DNA of 64,000 nucleotides from Platanthera guangdongensis (taxonomy: Eukaryota; Streptophyta; Magnoliopsida; Asparagales; Orchidaceae), in NCBI GenBank assembly GCA_039583875.1, contig CM077158.1, forward strand, positions 241,103,447-241,167,446, read 5' to 3'. A program made the translations under genes and the position numbers. This document shows, in pieces, positions 1 to 12,900 of the stretch; within the stretch, counting starts at the first letter, position 1; every line of letters begins with the position of its first letter. The notes under the pieces were generated by a model. It had not been told where the DNA came from, did not search any database, and was given only the letters and a program-made list of their open reading frames with translations.

Positions 1-79
1 GCTGCCATTTCCGTTGCCATCCTGGAGCTGTTGGGCGTACTGCAATTGAGACAAGTTGAGTGTTCATATCAATCTTTGC

Positions 80-470
80 AGTGTTGGGCAGAGCAATTTG
101 TTGCACACAGATCAGCAAATAAAATGAGAGTGTGCGGAGATGAGAATGCTTCAGCAGCTGGATGTGTGGACACACAAGACTGAAGTGAAACGATTAGGAG
201 AATGAATGTACACACAAGACTCATGGATAATACAAAAGTGGCAACAATTGGAGAGAAAATACGAGAAGCTTGACAAAGATAGTTTAGTCACTAGGCATGT
301 TAAGCCGGAGAGGGGTAGACCAATAAAGACTTGAAATGAAGCTATAAGGAAATACATGTACTTAACAATTAGTGAGATTATAACTAAAGATGGGGTATAA
401 CGACGACAAAGGATCCATATAGCCGACCCCGCTATAGTGGGATAAAGGCTTGAGTGTTGATGTAGAGAGG
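80..470 (+). mobile_element. RTE-type LINE, 3' end fragment
   Basis: This stretch aligns by eye with the 3' end of the LINE at 22925-24722. Shared landmarks are the codons after the reverse transcriptase, the phrase around 'gacaaaggatccatatagcc' and the end 'gcttgagtgttg'. Frameshifts are frequent, so it is a dead 5'-truncated copy of about 0.4 kb. It lies just beyond the 3' end of ATG12, on the opposite strand. Its left edge is approximate because homology fades toward position 80. Confidence 0.7.
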
Positions 471-938
471 AGATTGTTGTGACTTAAAAAATTAGAAGAA
501 TTTTTTTCATAATAAGTACAAGGAAACATACAGAAGTGGGCATATGCAGTCCTAGGAATGTTATCTACAAATGGGGTAACAAAGTAGCCCCATACAATAA
601 CAATAAAACAATAGCATTAAACTTTGGTATTTATAGGAAATAACTAAAGGCAGACTGACTTAGGCTATGTGCATGCCGCGCAATTTCATAACGATTACGT
701 GCAGGCCAAGACCTATATTGAGTCACAACTTTCTATGATTTTTTAGCTTGGCCTTCATTTATCCTCAGACTGCACATAGCCAAAAAATGCATATAACATT
801 ACCTTATTTATATACATGAGATTTTCCTCAACGTTTAAGCATGAACCCACCACTGCAAGGAGAAAAGGGGTAGAATTTGAATGTGAAATGCTCGATTCTG
901 CGAGATGCAGCTCTGCGCCCTTCACAACAGTGCAGTTC

Positions 939-998
939 TCATCCCCATGCCATGGAACATGCATAATTGACCACCAGCTTTCCATCAAACCCAAAATT
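939..998 (-). CDS. ATG12: ATG12 exon 5 (C-terminal, with stop)
   Basis: The acceptor is cccgcag just above 998. The exon reads [19 protein letters not shown] and then TGA. The terminal Trp-Gly is the conjugation end of ATG12. The exon joins exon 4 in phase 0 to make the conserved LYNNFGFDG. Confidence 0.95.
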   Translation of the reverse strand, partial: NFGFDGKLVVNYACSMAWG

Positions 999-3900
999 CT
1001 GCGGGCACGAGAAAGAAACAAATGAGGGCTGAAGTAAATGGAGGAATAACACTGCTGATAATGAGATGGTTAAAGTTAGAAAAATAACAAGGATAGATGC
1101 AAATAGAACATGTTTTTCGGGCATGAAGATACATACTCAGGGGCGGACCCACCTTGGGGCGAGGGTGGGCGGCCGCCCACACTCATTTTTTTTAAAAAAA
1201 TTAATAGTATTTGCCACGGTTTAAACCGTGGCAAATACTCCATTTTTAAAAAAAAATAACAGTATTAGCCACGGTTTAAACCGTGACAAATACCCTAGTT
1301 TTAAAAGATTTCCTATATTAGTCATGGCTTAAACTATAAATCGTGGCTAATACCCTATTTTTTTAAAAAAAAATAACTGTATTAGTCACGGTTTAAACCG
1401 TGGCTAATACCCCACGAAAAAAATAATTTTTTGCGTGGTTTAATAGTATGAATCAAGCCACTGTACATACTACCGAGATATCTTGAGAAATGTACTAAAT
1501 TTTGCTACGTATACGCTCCCGATGGTCCGCCGCCCAATGATAATAGCCTCTTTTATATATTGATAAATTATCATTGTGTTTCTCATTTGTGTATGCCTGG
1601 AAGTTTATATGAGGAGTGAGTTGTAAGGGAGGAGTCCTCGAGCGCACTGTGATTCGGCCCAATGTTGGGCGAGGGAACCAGCCATCGGGTTTGCAATGGC
1701 GGAGCATGTCCCTTGGGTTGCAAAGTTTTGTACGCTTAGTGTATTTGATACCGCTAGGGTATTGCGGAGAGGCTGGAGGGGAAGGATGATGAGAAGGAAG
1801 AAAAATTTCAAGGAAGACTCCTTGGCCAATCCTAAGAATCAAAATTCTTCCAGCATAAAAGATTCTTACAATGCATCTCCATACTGAAGCCCCAGTCCAG
1901 TGGCAAAATCATGAGCAGGATGACTGGAATAAATACATGCAATGAAGTGGCAGAAGTAAAATGTAAGATTGAGCTCATGCTAGCCCTTGGTGCTCAATTG
2001 TTAGAAGTACGTGAGTTTGCCTCGCTCTCGTGGTGGTCAATAGAGCTCAGTGAATTCGACCTCACTTTTACTCCTCGGCTTGCCATCAAGGCACAAGCGA
2101 TGGCCGACTTCCTAGCGGACTATGTAGTGGAGATCCAAGAGGCTGAAGCACCCCCTCTGAAAAAAAACAGGGAATTGATTGCGGGCGCCATATGGTGGCT
2201 GGTGTTTTCAAGCCATGAGGATTGATCAATAAGCACGAAGCTCAGACTGACGGTGGAGCTCTGGTTGTAGACTATAGTGTGATTTCAGTGGCCATGTGTG
2301 TCATCGCTGTTCCCTCGACTGAGTGATTCCCCGGGACTCACTTCAACTATGAGACTTGAAAGGCCAGGTGGATGTAGATTTGAGCAAGGAGCAGACGGTA
2401 GATCGCCTCGCCAATATATGGCTTTACAGTAAAGGGCTTATAGAAGCGGGACGATAAATGTGTGTGTGGTCATAAAGCAACCGAATTTCAGCATGATTTT
2501 GTTAGTGCTTCGTGGTTTTAGCCGGGGTGGAAGTATCGTGATTTGGAAGTTTAGTGGTAGTCTGTGGGGTTGTACGAGTCGTAGCTTGTAGGAGGCGGTA
2601 AATAATCAGTGGTCTTGACCGTAGCTGCATATGTCGGATGTCGGGGACACGTCGGTTGAGTTTTTCACGTCGTTTTTAATATGTTGGGAGTTATATCAAA
2701 ATATTCCATATATCGGGTTTCAATATTTAAATATTTATATATTTAATTATATATAAATATTTTCTTTTTAACAATTTATATATTAATAATTTAATATTTA
2801 TTTAACTTCTAAATCTATCAAACTACTATAGACATTTTATGTTAAGAATATAATAATGGCGTAACGCGGTAAAGAAAGTCGGAGCAATCCAACTCGTAAT
2901 ATCAGAACCTTCTTTATATCATCTGAAGTTGAGTCGAATGCGTTGTGCACCAGCTCGAAGCATGGGCAACCACATCAACCACTGTTGAGCTTGAGTTCGA
3001 GGTCTTGGCCACAAGCACAAATAAGGGCAGCAATAGTAGAGTCATATTTGCAAGGTGGAATGACGGGATTGCTACTCCACACAAGTCTTGAGGACCATGA
3101 TGCTTGCAACGAGGCTTGCATAGAGGATATTGTTAGAAATAATTAGTTTGTTTCTTATTTCATGCTTTAATATATGTGCTTGAGATACCCTTTACTATAA
3201 GTAAAAGGTCTACTATTATTCAAAAATAATTTAGTAGTTACATTTGACATGGTATTAGAGCCCTAGCCGCTTGCTCGATCAGTCGACGTTATCCACATCC
3301 GCTGCGCTTCCTTCTCCAATCTCCTCTCTTATCTACTCCGCTACTGCAACCCTAACGCTCGAGTTGCTTGCATGTAGGGTGTTGATCAATGCAAGGGCCG
3401 ATCGGCTCGGCCAGATGACTCCTCGGACAACTATCTGATATGCCCGAATTTTTCCACAAAAGTTTTGCTTTTCCCTCTCAATCACATACTTGGGGGATCG
3501 ATTGAAACCTCCACTAAATCTACCTACACCATTGATCTAGTGTTCTTCCCCTCCATATGTTTCCTCGCATGAAAAAGGTTCTACCTCCTTCAGGCCTTGC
3601 TTGACTTCGACCCTCGAGAATTTAATGTTCTAGGATCCTTGGCGGTCCAACTGGTGGTGTACAGAAATTTTTCCGACATTTTCGGCGATCTTGCAGTGGC
3701 TTTTTTTGACCTAATCTGATATTTAAGGCCATTTTTTGGTTCTCCCATCTCATCATGCCTAACATAGTGGATTCTCGTGACCGCTCTCTACCCGCCATGG
3801 TTGTCAGGATCGCGATCTGGATCATAGAATCTTACGATCCTACGATCCTGATTTTGTAAATCGATCCTAATTTTGTAAAGCGATCCTCGATCCAATCCTA

Positions 3901-6900
3901 CCATCTGATTCGATCCAATCCTACCATCTGATTCGATCCAATCTCGAAACGATCTCATCTAAGATCTCAATCTGGCAACCTTGCTACCCACTGGATCAAC
4001 CCGGGTTGAGCACGATCAAACGACTTCTCAAATCACCATGATTCATCTCTATACTACAAATTTTTATCTTGATCTCGATCTATTGCATTGGCCCTTATGA
4101 GTCGTTGATTGTTTGACTATGTTATCGGTGTTATGATTCACCTTGATGTTTTCTAGGGATTGAGGTAGCAAAATAAAAATACGGGATCCATATTTCAAAG
4201 CAAAAGTATGTCTTCGATTTATTAGAACAAACAGGAATGAGAGGTTGCAAGCCTGTTGATACCCCTATTAAATTCAACCACAAATTTGAACGTGATGATG
4301 GGGAGCCAGTGGAAGATATTTTGAGTTACCAAAAGTTGGTAGAAAAATTGATCAACTTATCACATACTCGTCCTAACATTTCATATGAGGTGGGAGTGGT
4401 AAGTCAATGACATATTAATGTCATGCACAGAATTCTGAGGTATTTAAAGACCTCACCTGGTAAGGGCATTCTATTCTCACCAGTGATAACTTAAAAATTG
4501 AAGTATATATTGATACTGACTGGGCTAGATCAATTGGTGGTAGGAGGTCTACTACATGATATTGTTATTTTGTTGAAGGTAATTTGATCACTTTGGAGAA
4601 GCAAGAAACAACATGTAGTAGCTAGCTCTAGTGTTGAAGCTGAGTTTCGAGTTATAACTCACGATATATGTGAGGGGATATGGTTTCGTTCTCTCTTGAA
4701 TGATCTTGGTTTACTGGAAACTGACTCTTTCAACATGTATTGTGACAACAAGGCTGCAATCAGCATTACTCATAACTCCGTACAACATCACCGCACCAAG
4801 CACGTTGAAGTTAACCGACACTTCATTAAAGAAAATATTATGAAAGGGATTGATGTACCACCTTACATACACTCAGAGGGGCAACTCGCAGATTTCCTCA
4901 CTAAGACATTGAGCGAAAAAATATTTATGACTATTATTAGCAAGTTGGGTATGAAAAACATTACATGACCAACTTGAGAGGGAGTGTTAGAAACAATTAT
5001 TTTGTTTCTTATTTCATGCTTTAAGATATGTGCTTGTAATACCCTCTTCTATAAGTAGAGGGTCTCTTATTATTCAAAAATAATTCAATAGTTACATTTG
5101 ACAAATATAATACTCGCCTAGAAATTGAGATGGTGTTTTATGACATCGAGACAAGCTTCAGCCATGGATCATGTAAGGGGCATGCGGTAGGTAGAACTGT
5201 AAGGTGTGCAGCTCACTTAGCGGAACCAGAATGGAACCGCGGAATCTTTTTGGTAAAACAAGGAGAGAAGGTAAATGTGTGTCCCTCTCAATGGAGGATG
5301 CATCCTGGATGCCATAGCAGACGCTTCGCAGGGCAATCCGAAGAGTATTACAGTTCTAGGTCCGAGGGGCAGTAATGGTAGATCGGATGAACTCAGTGGA
5401 ACGGTGGGTGGCGATTGGTGCTAGAACTGGATGAGGAAAGAGAGGAAAAATTCCAAGGAAGATTCATTAATCATCTCTAGGCTCCAAATTCTTACTCCAA
5501 CCATAAAAGGTTCTTAAAATACATTTCCATACTTAGGCCTAGTCCACGGGGAAAATCATAAAAATGATGACTTAAATAAAATGCAAGAAAATAAAGTGTA
5601 GAAAGTAAAATAGATAATTGGTCCCATGCTAGTCCTTGGTGTGTGATGGCTCAGCCGGACCAATCAGGGCCGCATGCTTCAAGTGCGCAAGTTTTCCTAG
5701 CTTTCACGGTGGTCGTACTCATATTTTGTAACAGTATTCCACTACACTAACTTCTTCCTTCCACAAAACTTGTGTTCCTATCAAATTTCAAGAGAGCTGA
5801 AAAAATAAATTTCCATATATAAGAGTTAAAACGAATAAGCTGAATCCAGACTACATATATCAAGAATCTTCTAAATTATATTGTTCTAAATTAGCATGCT
5901 AATGAAAACAATTCATTTTCTATCTACAAAGACATTTGTTGCTGATTGTTAAATTAGAAGTAAAACTAACTAAAAGTTACCCTGCATATAGCACGTACAT
6001 TGTACAGATCAATCATCAATTCATCTGGATTTGGAGAGAAAGCACTGTTGACGTAGAGAAACTGGTAAAAGAGGACAGAAGTTAGTATAAGAGCTTTGAA
6101 GCAACAATAAAATGACTATTATTTTTAACAGCACACTTACAAGAGTATCTCGATGAAGCTGACGTCGAAGAAATTCAATAACAGTTGAGAATTTGTTGGT
6201 TCCAGCAGTCTGGAAATTTATTTGAAAATGAAGAATAAAGTTAAAAAAAAAAAATCAAAGCATCACCAAAGTTTCACAAAAAAAAATTTAAAATATATCA
6301 TCAGAACAATAATGATCTAGATTTAAATATAGCTCTGGAGATAAAATAGAAAGGAGGAGGAAGAAGAAAGAAAGTCTCGGTTTAATCTCCTAACGTTGGC
6401 TGCATTTGGTGGGGGCGCTTTTCCCCAATCGAGTAACGCCAAATGCCACCAAACAACAACACTCAAGCCTTTATCCCACTATAGTAAGGTCCACTATATG
6501 GATCATTTGTCGCCATTGTGCTCTATCTTCAGCCATAATCTCACCAATGCCCAAGTACATCATGTCTCTCATAACTTCATTCCAAGTCTTTATTGGTCCA
6601 CCCCTCCCCGTTTAACATGCCTAGTGACTAAACTCTCACAATGCCTAACAGGTGTCACTAATGGGTATCCTTTGTACGTGTCCAAACCATCTTAGTCGAT
6701 CTTCCCGCATCTTTTATGCAATTGGTGTCACTCCTGTATTATTCTTGATACATTCATTCCTAATTTTATCCAATTTCGTGTGTACACGCATCCATCTAAG
6801 AACTCTCATCTCCACAGCTCTCACTTTTGCTCATGTACACTATTCATTGCCCAACAATCAAAACCATAGAAAGCATCGCTGGTCTAATTGCAGTACGGTA

Positions 6901-9900
6901 AAACTTGCCTTTATGTTTTAATGGTACTTTACGATCACATAAGATCATTGACGTGCCTCTCCATTTCAACCAACCTGCTTGGAGGCTATGTGTCACATCT
7001 TTACCAACACCTCCATCTTTTTGAATTATCGATTCAAGATATTTAAAACAAACAGTGCGGAAATATCTTGATCGCCAACTTAAAAACGAAGTCATCTATC
7101 CTTCTTGCAATGCTAAATTTAAGCTCCATATACTCAATTTTTGCCATGTTCAGCCTAAACCCTTCTTTTCTAAAGTGTTTCGCCAAGATTCAAGTTTTGC
7201 ATTTACACCCTCGCGCATCTCATCGATCAAAACGATATATTATTCGCAAACAATAAACACCAAGGTATTACTTGTTGGATGTTCGGTGAGCTCATCTAAG
7301 ATAAGGGTAAAGGGATAAGGCTTAAAGTTGAACCTTGATGTAAGCTAACAGTGATAGGAAATTCTTGTGTTAATCCTCCAAATGACCTCACCCTCATCAC
7401 TAAATTTGAATGCATATCTTTGATTATTTCAACGTACGATACATTTAAATATTTCTTTTTTAAGACTCCTCATAAGATCTCGCTTTGAATCCTATCATAA
7501 GCATTCTCAAGATCGATAAACAACATACACAAATCTTAATCAGTCTACTCACGAGATGTATAGCTTTCATAGTCGACAGCCCTGACATGAATAAAAAATG
7601 ATTCTCTGAGATGTTAGCCTTTCATCTTACTCTTCTTTTTATCATTCGTTCTCATAATTTCATAGTATGCCCCATTAATTTAATTCATCTATAATTAACA
7701 TAATTTTATATATCGCCTTCATTCTTATACAATGGTACCAAGATAATTTCTCTCCATTGCTCCAGCATCCTCTTTGATTTTAGTATCTTACTGAAGAAAT
7801 ATATAAGCCATAAAATTTCTTATTTCTCTAGACATTTTCATACTTCAATGGGGTCTAGTCCAACCACCTTTTCATTTTTCATCTTCTTTAGAGCATCATT
7901 TACCTCTGATACTTGAATTTTATGAGAAAACGTTATGTTGTTATACTCCTCCAATTTACTCAACTATTCTAAATTCTATTTATTGTTTTTATTTTATTAT
8001 AGATTCGATAAAATTATTTTTCTCATTGCTCTTTAATAGTCACATCATCCGTCAAAACTGTATTTGTTTCATCATTTAAGCAAATTATATTTGTTTCGCT
8101 TTTTATGTAAAACTATATATGTCAAAATGTTATGTTCCTAAATGGCAAATGCCACCACAGTTATAAAAAATATTTGGGGAGGCTTAATAGCGATAGCAGA
8201 CACAACAAAATGCCGAATTTTAGGGTTTTAGCCTTTTAGGCTTTGGGGTTTTTATGGCATGGTGGGGCGGGTATGACCACTGTGTTTCACATATTAAGGG
8301 GTAGTTTGGCACAGTGACCACAGTCGTAAACGCAGTGGTCACGGAAGTGGTTTGTGAGTGCTGTGGTCATGAACTGTGATTTGTAGAGTTCCATTTAGCA
8401 TAATTCAGTTTGTTATGCAATCCTGTGGCAATTTAAAGCCAATAAATGAACTATCCTTATACACTATTAGTGATTGGAAGCAATACAAATTATAAACTGT
8501 TTACATAATTAAAGTTGTATTTATGAGCGCATTTATGAAATTTTTTTAAAAAATTTTGAATGTAGAAAAAACGGGCTTGGCGCCTACGACTTGTAAAGTC
8601 GTGTTGTTTCTTCTTTTTCCCTCTTCTTGTATTAGTCACATCATGCCACTATCCTCATTATCACAAGCACATCCAAGATCTCATCCAAGACCTCCTGTTT
8701 CCCATTATATATTTGGCTTACAAGGAGTCCCTCACCCAGTGATCTTACCACGGTAGTTTCAATACCATCCCCTCCAACCACCATCACCCATCCCCACCCA
8801 CACAAGCTCACTCCATAAGCATCAATCATTCAAAAGCGTACGAGTTCAAATAGAGAGTTCTCCCTGAGATAGCCTTAATAAACATATTGAACAATTGATT
8901 ACTAGTGGTAATAAATGGGGCAGTAATGATCTTATTTTGATTTTTTTCTTGTATAAAATGAAAGTCATTCTCTATGTTGTTTAGTTTTTTCATGAAAAAA
9001 AAAGATTAGATGCAATATGAATTGCAACTTGATTGTCGCAATAGAGACGATTAACATCATGGATCAACACTGTCATTTCCCATAAAATGGATTTAAGCTA
9101 AATCAATTCACATGTAGCTAAAGACATGGCTCTATATTCTACTTTGGTTGAGAATCTAACTATAACTGTCTATTTCTTTTTTTTTCAAGCAACCATGTTC
9201 CCTCTAATAGATATAGAGTACCCACTAGTCAAACTTCAGTCAGAAGCCGTGCGGGCAACATTCGTCGTGGGTGCGACATTTGTCGAGGGGACGACATTTG
9301 GCTGAGGCGGCAACATTGGTCATGGGTGCGACATTTGTCGAGGGGGTGACATTTGTCGTGGGGCGGCATTTGTCGTGGGGGTGACATTTATCGTGGGGAC
9401 GTCATTAGTCGTGGTGGCAACATTCGTTCTCAAAATCTTCCGGCTGCCGAACAGGGTGGCAAAATCAGACTGAATCATTTTTTCCGTCGGCGAGTCGGGC
9501 GGTCTTTGACCGCATCTATAAGAAGAGTTCTTAAAATATAAGAAAAAATGACTAAAAAGACCACCCAAGATCCGACCCAAACAAATGAAAAGGAGGGGAG
9601 AGCTCTTGGGTGGTCTTCGGCCGCATCTAGGCGGGCTTCGCCCGCCTCCGCACGGGCTTCGCTCGTGCTCGATGCGTCGCTGCAGGCTGCGCCCGCAACG
9701 TATACATATGAGTACTCAAAATGATTGTAAAAAAATATAAATCACGATAACAATTTTTATTTTGTAAAAAATATACGTTTTGACATACAAAACGTAATTT
9801 ATCACCCTCCTATCTAAATATAAGAAAAAAATGACTAAAAAGACCCAAATAAATGAAAAGGAGAGTGGATTATATGAGGGGTAATATAGTATTAAAATGT

Positions 9901-12900
9901 TACACCAAACTACTTTATGAGTTTGCTTATATAATAGACCCACATGGGTACTTCAGTCAGTCAAACTCGTCAGGAGAAGTAGGTGTGCGGTCACCCCTTC
10001 TCTAAGGGTCCGAACTACACAGAAACCGGTTCTCGGTTTCAACATTTTGGTGCGGTGAGCGTGGAGCGTGACTAGCACAGAAAATACAAGTAAGGTCAAT
10101 GACTGGAGACGAAGGGCAGGGATCTGACCGGGCTGACTCGCCACCTCCCCCTCCACTCGCCACCCTCGGAATGTTCGAGGACTTCAGGCAGGAAATGCGG
10201 AATCTCGTGATGTTCGCACTCGGAGCTCGCGACGAGTGCTCAACACCCGCCGTCCCAGTGGTCGCCACCCCAGCTCTGGGCAAGAACGCCCCCGTCAGGC
10301 GACTTAGGAAGGAAGTAGCGGAGGAGGGCAGCGAGCGAGATCTCCCAGGGCGATCCTTGTTCCCCGGCTCAGCGAGTGCGAGAAGGACCGGCGAGGTGGA
10401 GGCGCGAGATCACCCGGCTCGCCTGGCAGGGGAGGGGAGTCCCTTCAGCGAGCTGGTCTCATCCACCCCAGTTCCAGAGGGGTTCCGCAAGCCAGAGATG
10501 TCCTACTACACCGAAAGGGATGATCCGGTCCAGCACATCCAATGGTTCAAGGATGTGGTCTCGATCAGGCAGATGTCGGATGTCTTTAAGTGTCGGCTCT
10601 TCGTCATAACTCTCAAGGAGAAGGCGAGGGATTGGTTTCATCAGCTTCCTGCCAGCTCCATCTACTGTTTTGAAGACCTGTGTTGGGGTTTCTGCTGAGG
10701 TTTACAATTTCAAAGAAGAGGAAGGAGTCGGAGTCCCTGTTTCTCATCAAGCAGGGAGTGGTTGACCAAAGAGATATGTCTGGTTGATTCTCAACACCCG
10801 CCGTCAGGCTCCCACTAGCTGATTGGGCCGGTGGTAGCGCCCGGTGGCTGGCCAAAGAGATATGTCTGGTTGATGCTCAACACCCGCCGTCAGGCTCCCA
10901 CTAACTGATTGGGCCGGTGGTAGCGCCCGATGGTTGGCCAAAGAGATATGTCGGGTTGATGTTAAACACCCGCCGTCAGGCTCCCACTAGCTGATTGGGC
11001 GGTGGTAGTGCCCGATGACTGGCCAAAGAGATATGTCCGGTTGATGCTCAACACCCGTCGTCAGGCTCCCACTAGCTGATTGGGCGGTGGTAGCGCCCGA
11101 TGACTGGCCAAAGAGATATGTCTGGTTGATGCTCAACACCCGTCGTCAGGCTCCCACTAGCTGATTGGGGCGGTGGTAGCGCCCGGTGACTGGCCAAAGA
11201 GATATGTCCGGTTGATGCTCAACACCCGTCGTCAGCCTCCCACTAGCTGATTGGGCCGGTGGTAGCGCCCGGTGGCTGGCCAAAGAGATATGTCTGGTTG
11301 ATGCTCAACACCCGCCGTCAGGCTCCCACTAGCTGATTGGGCCGATGGTAGCACCCGGTGGTTGGTCGAAAGAAAAAACTTGATTGATGCTCACCTCCCG
11401 CTGTCAGGCTCTCACCTAGCTGACAGGACTGTTGGGCCCTCAGTGGGTGTTGTAAAAAGCTTTGAAGCTCGGCCCGGAGTTGCTCCCGTTGTCAGGCTCT
11501 CACCAAGCTGATAAGTCTGGAAGGTCCTCGTTGGAATATTGGAATGACTAAAGAATCCTAAGGAGATCTCGTCGTCAGGGATCTCGCCAGTCAATGGGGC
11601 GAGGTCGACGCGAGATAAAGTCTATAAGAGAATGCGAATAATCGGAAGAAGATCTCGCCAGTCGCGCGCTATAGGCGCGCGTGAGCCAATATGGCGAGAA
11701 CAGCGCAAGGCCTTATTCTAAGCGGTGAGTTCGAGAAGTCGAACACTCTAAGCGCGCGTAAGCCAATAGGGCGAGGTCGACGCGAGACCTAGTTCTATAT
11801 TCTACAGGTTGACGTGGCAAAAGGTGGATCTATGGTCTCGCGAGATGTCTCGACCATGGGCTACCTATGTTGAAGCGCGAGTGGGGTGTGTTTTCGCATG
11901 ACATCATTCAAAGTTAGAACAAAAAAAAAGATAAAAAAAAATTTCACAGCAAAATCTTATCTACTTCATTCATTAGTCGGTTATTACATCCCGCAAAAGA
12001 AGGGCAAGGCCCAAAAAGAAAAATAGAGGAGAATTAGAAGACGAGAACTTTAGGGCAATGATGTCGATTGCTCGCTCTCGCCGGATATGTCGTCAGCGCT
12101 GTCTTCAGGTTCAGGGATGGGCAGGAAGAGCTCTGGAACCAAGGTCTCGGCAGTCACCTTCTCTCCCTCGCCTTTCAGAAATCCAGCTCTCTGCATCGTC
12201 TGGAGCGCGTGTTTTGTTGACGCAATGGCGTTCTCTTGCATCATCAGCTCCAGCTCATGTTGCGAGTACAGCAGAGCCTTCATCTTCTCGACCGGAGGAG
12301 GGGAAATCAGCGAGCCGATCCATTGCTGGTTCTGGGCCTTTAACCTCCGGTTCTCCTCGAGATGGGCAATTCGCGCATCCTGTCGGGTAGTTGTCGCGGC
12401 ATCCTGCAAGCCAATCAAACGTTAGAGCGAGAAAGGTGTTCAGCGAATGAACTGGATGGGAGAAAGCTTACCACTCCACCTACTCGCCCGGCGAGTTCGC
12501 TCTCGGCAGCGGCTAGCTTCTGTTTCAGATCTGCCACTTCTTTAGACAGTGCGGACCGCGAGGCGCGACATCTGCCATCTGTCGCGACAGGCAGCTGCCG
12601 CGGCGAGCCATCATGTGAGCGAGTTCGATGGCGCGGAATTGAGCTCGCAAGCTCTCATAGGTGAGTGGTTGCACGAGGGCGTCGTCATAATAGGCGGCGT
12701 TGTCCCGCCCATATATCCCGAAGGCGAATGCATAGGCCTGGCCTGAGAAAGTCTCGCCCTCCTACCAGGAGGGGAGGATAGTAGAGATAGAAGCCTCGTT
12801 GGCCACTCGGTCCCAGACCAGCAAGGCTCGTCGGCGTCGTCCAGCTGCTTCTCGCCCAGGCCGAAGTTCCCGTGGCCTCTAGGGGATATATTCTTCGTCG

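Larger units (their letters stand above)
3131..5103 (+). mobile_element. Internally deleted Ty1/copia element with 119-bp LTRs
   Basis: Near-identical 119-bp LTRs lie at 3131-3249 and 4985-5103, both starting TGTTAGAAA and ending TTTGACA. The primer site TGGTATTAGAGCC follows the 5' LTR, and a purine tract (gagagggag) precedes the 3' LTR. The flanks are gatat and aatat, a target duplication with one mismatch. Only the end of pol remains, so the element needs helper proteins or is dead. It lies in ATG12 intron 4, antisense to the gene. Confidence 0.9.
999..5998 (-). other. ATG12: ATG12 intron 4 (5.0 kb, TE-filled)
   Basis: Donor GTACGT lies at 5998 downward and acceptor GCAG ends at 999. It contains the palindromic array, the gypsy scrap, the hAT-like end and the short copia element listed separately. 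The stretches 1442-1790, 2260-2600, 2850-3130 and 5104-5430 show no gene or element that I recognise. Confidence 0.9.

Noticed and set aside
9600..9700. Helitron end suggested by GC stems
   Set aside because: No 5' TC/3' CTRR pair, no RepHel frame and no A-T host site could be shown; kept only as a weak repeat entry.
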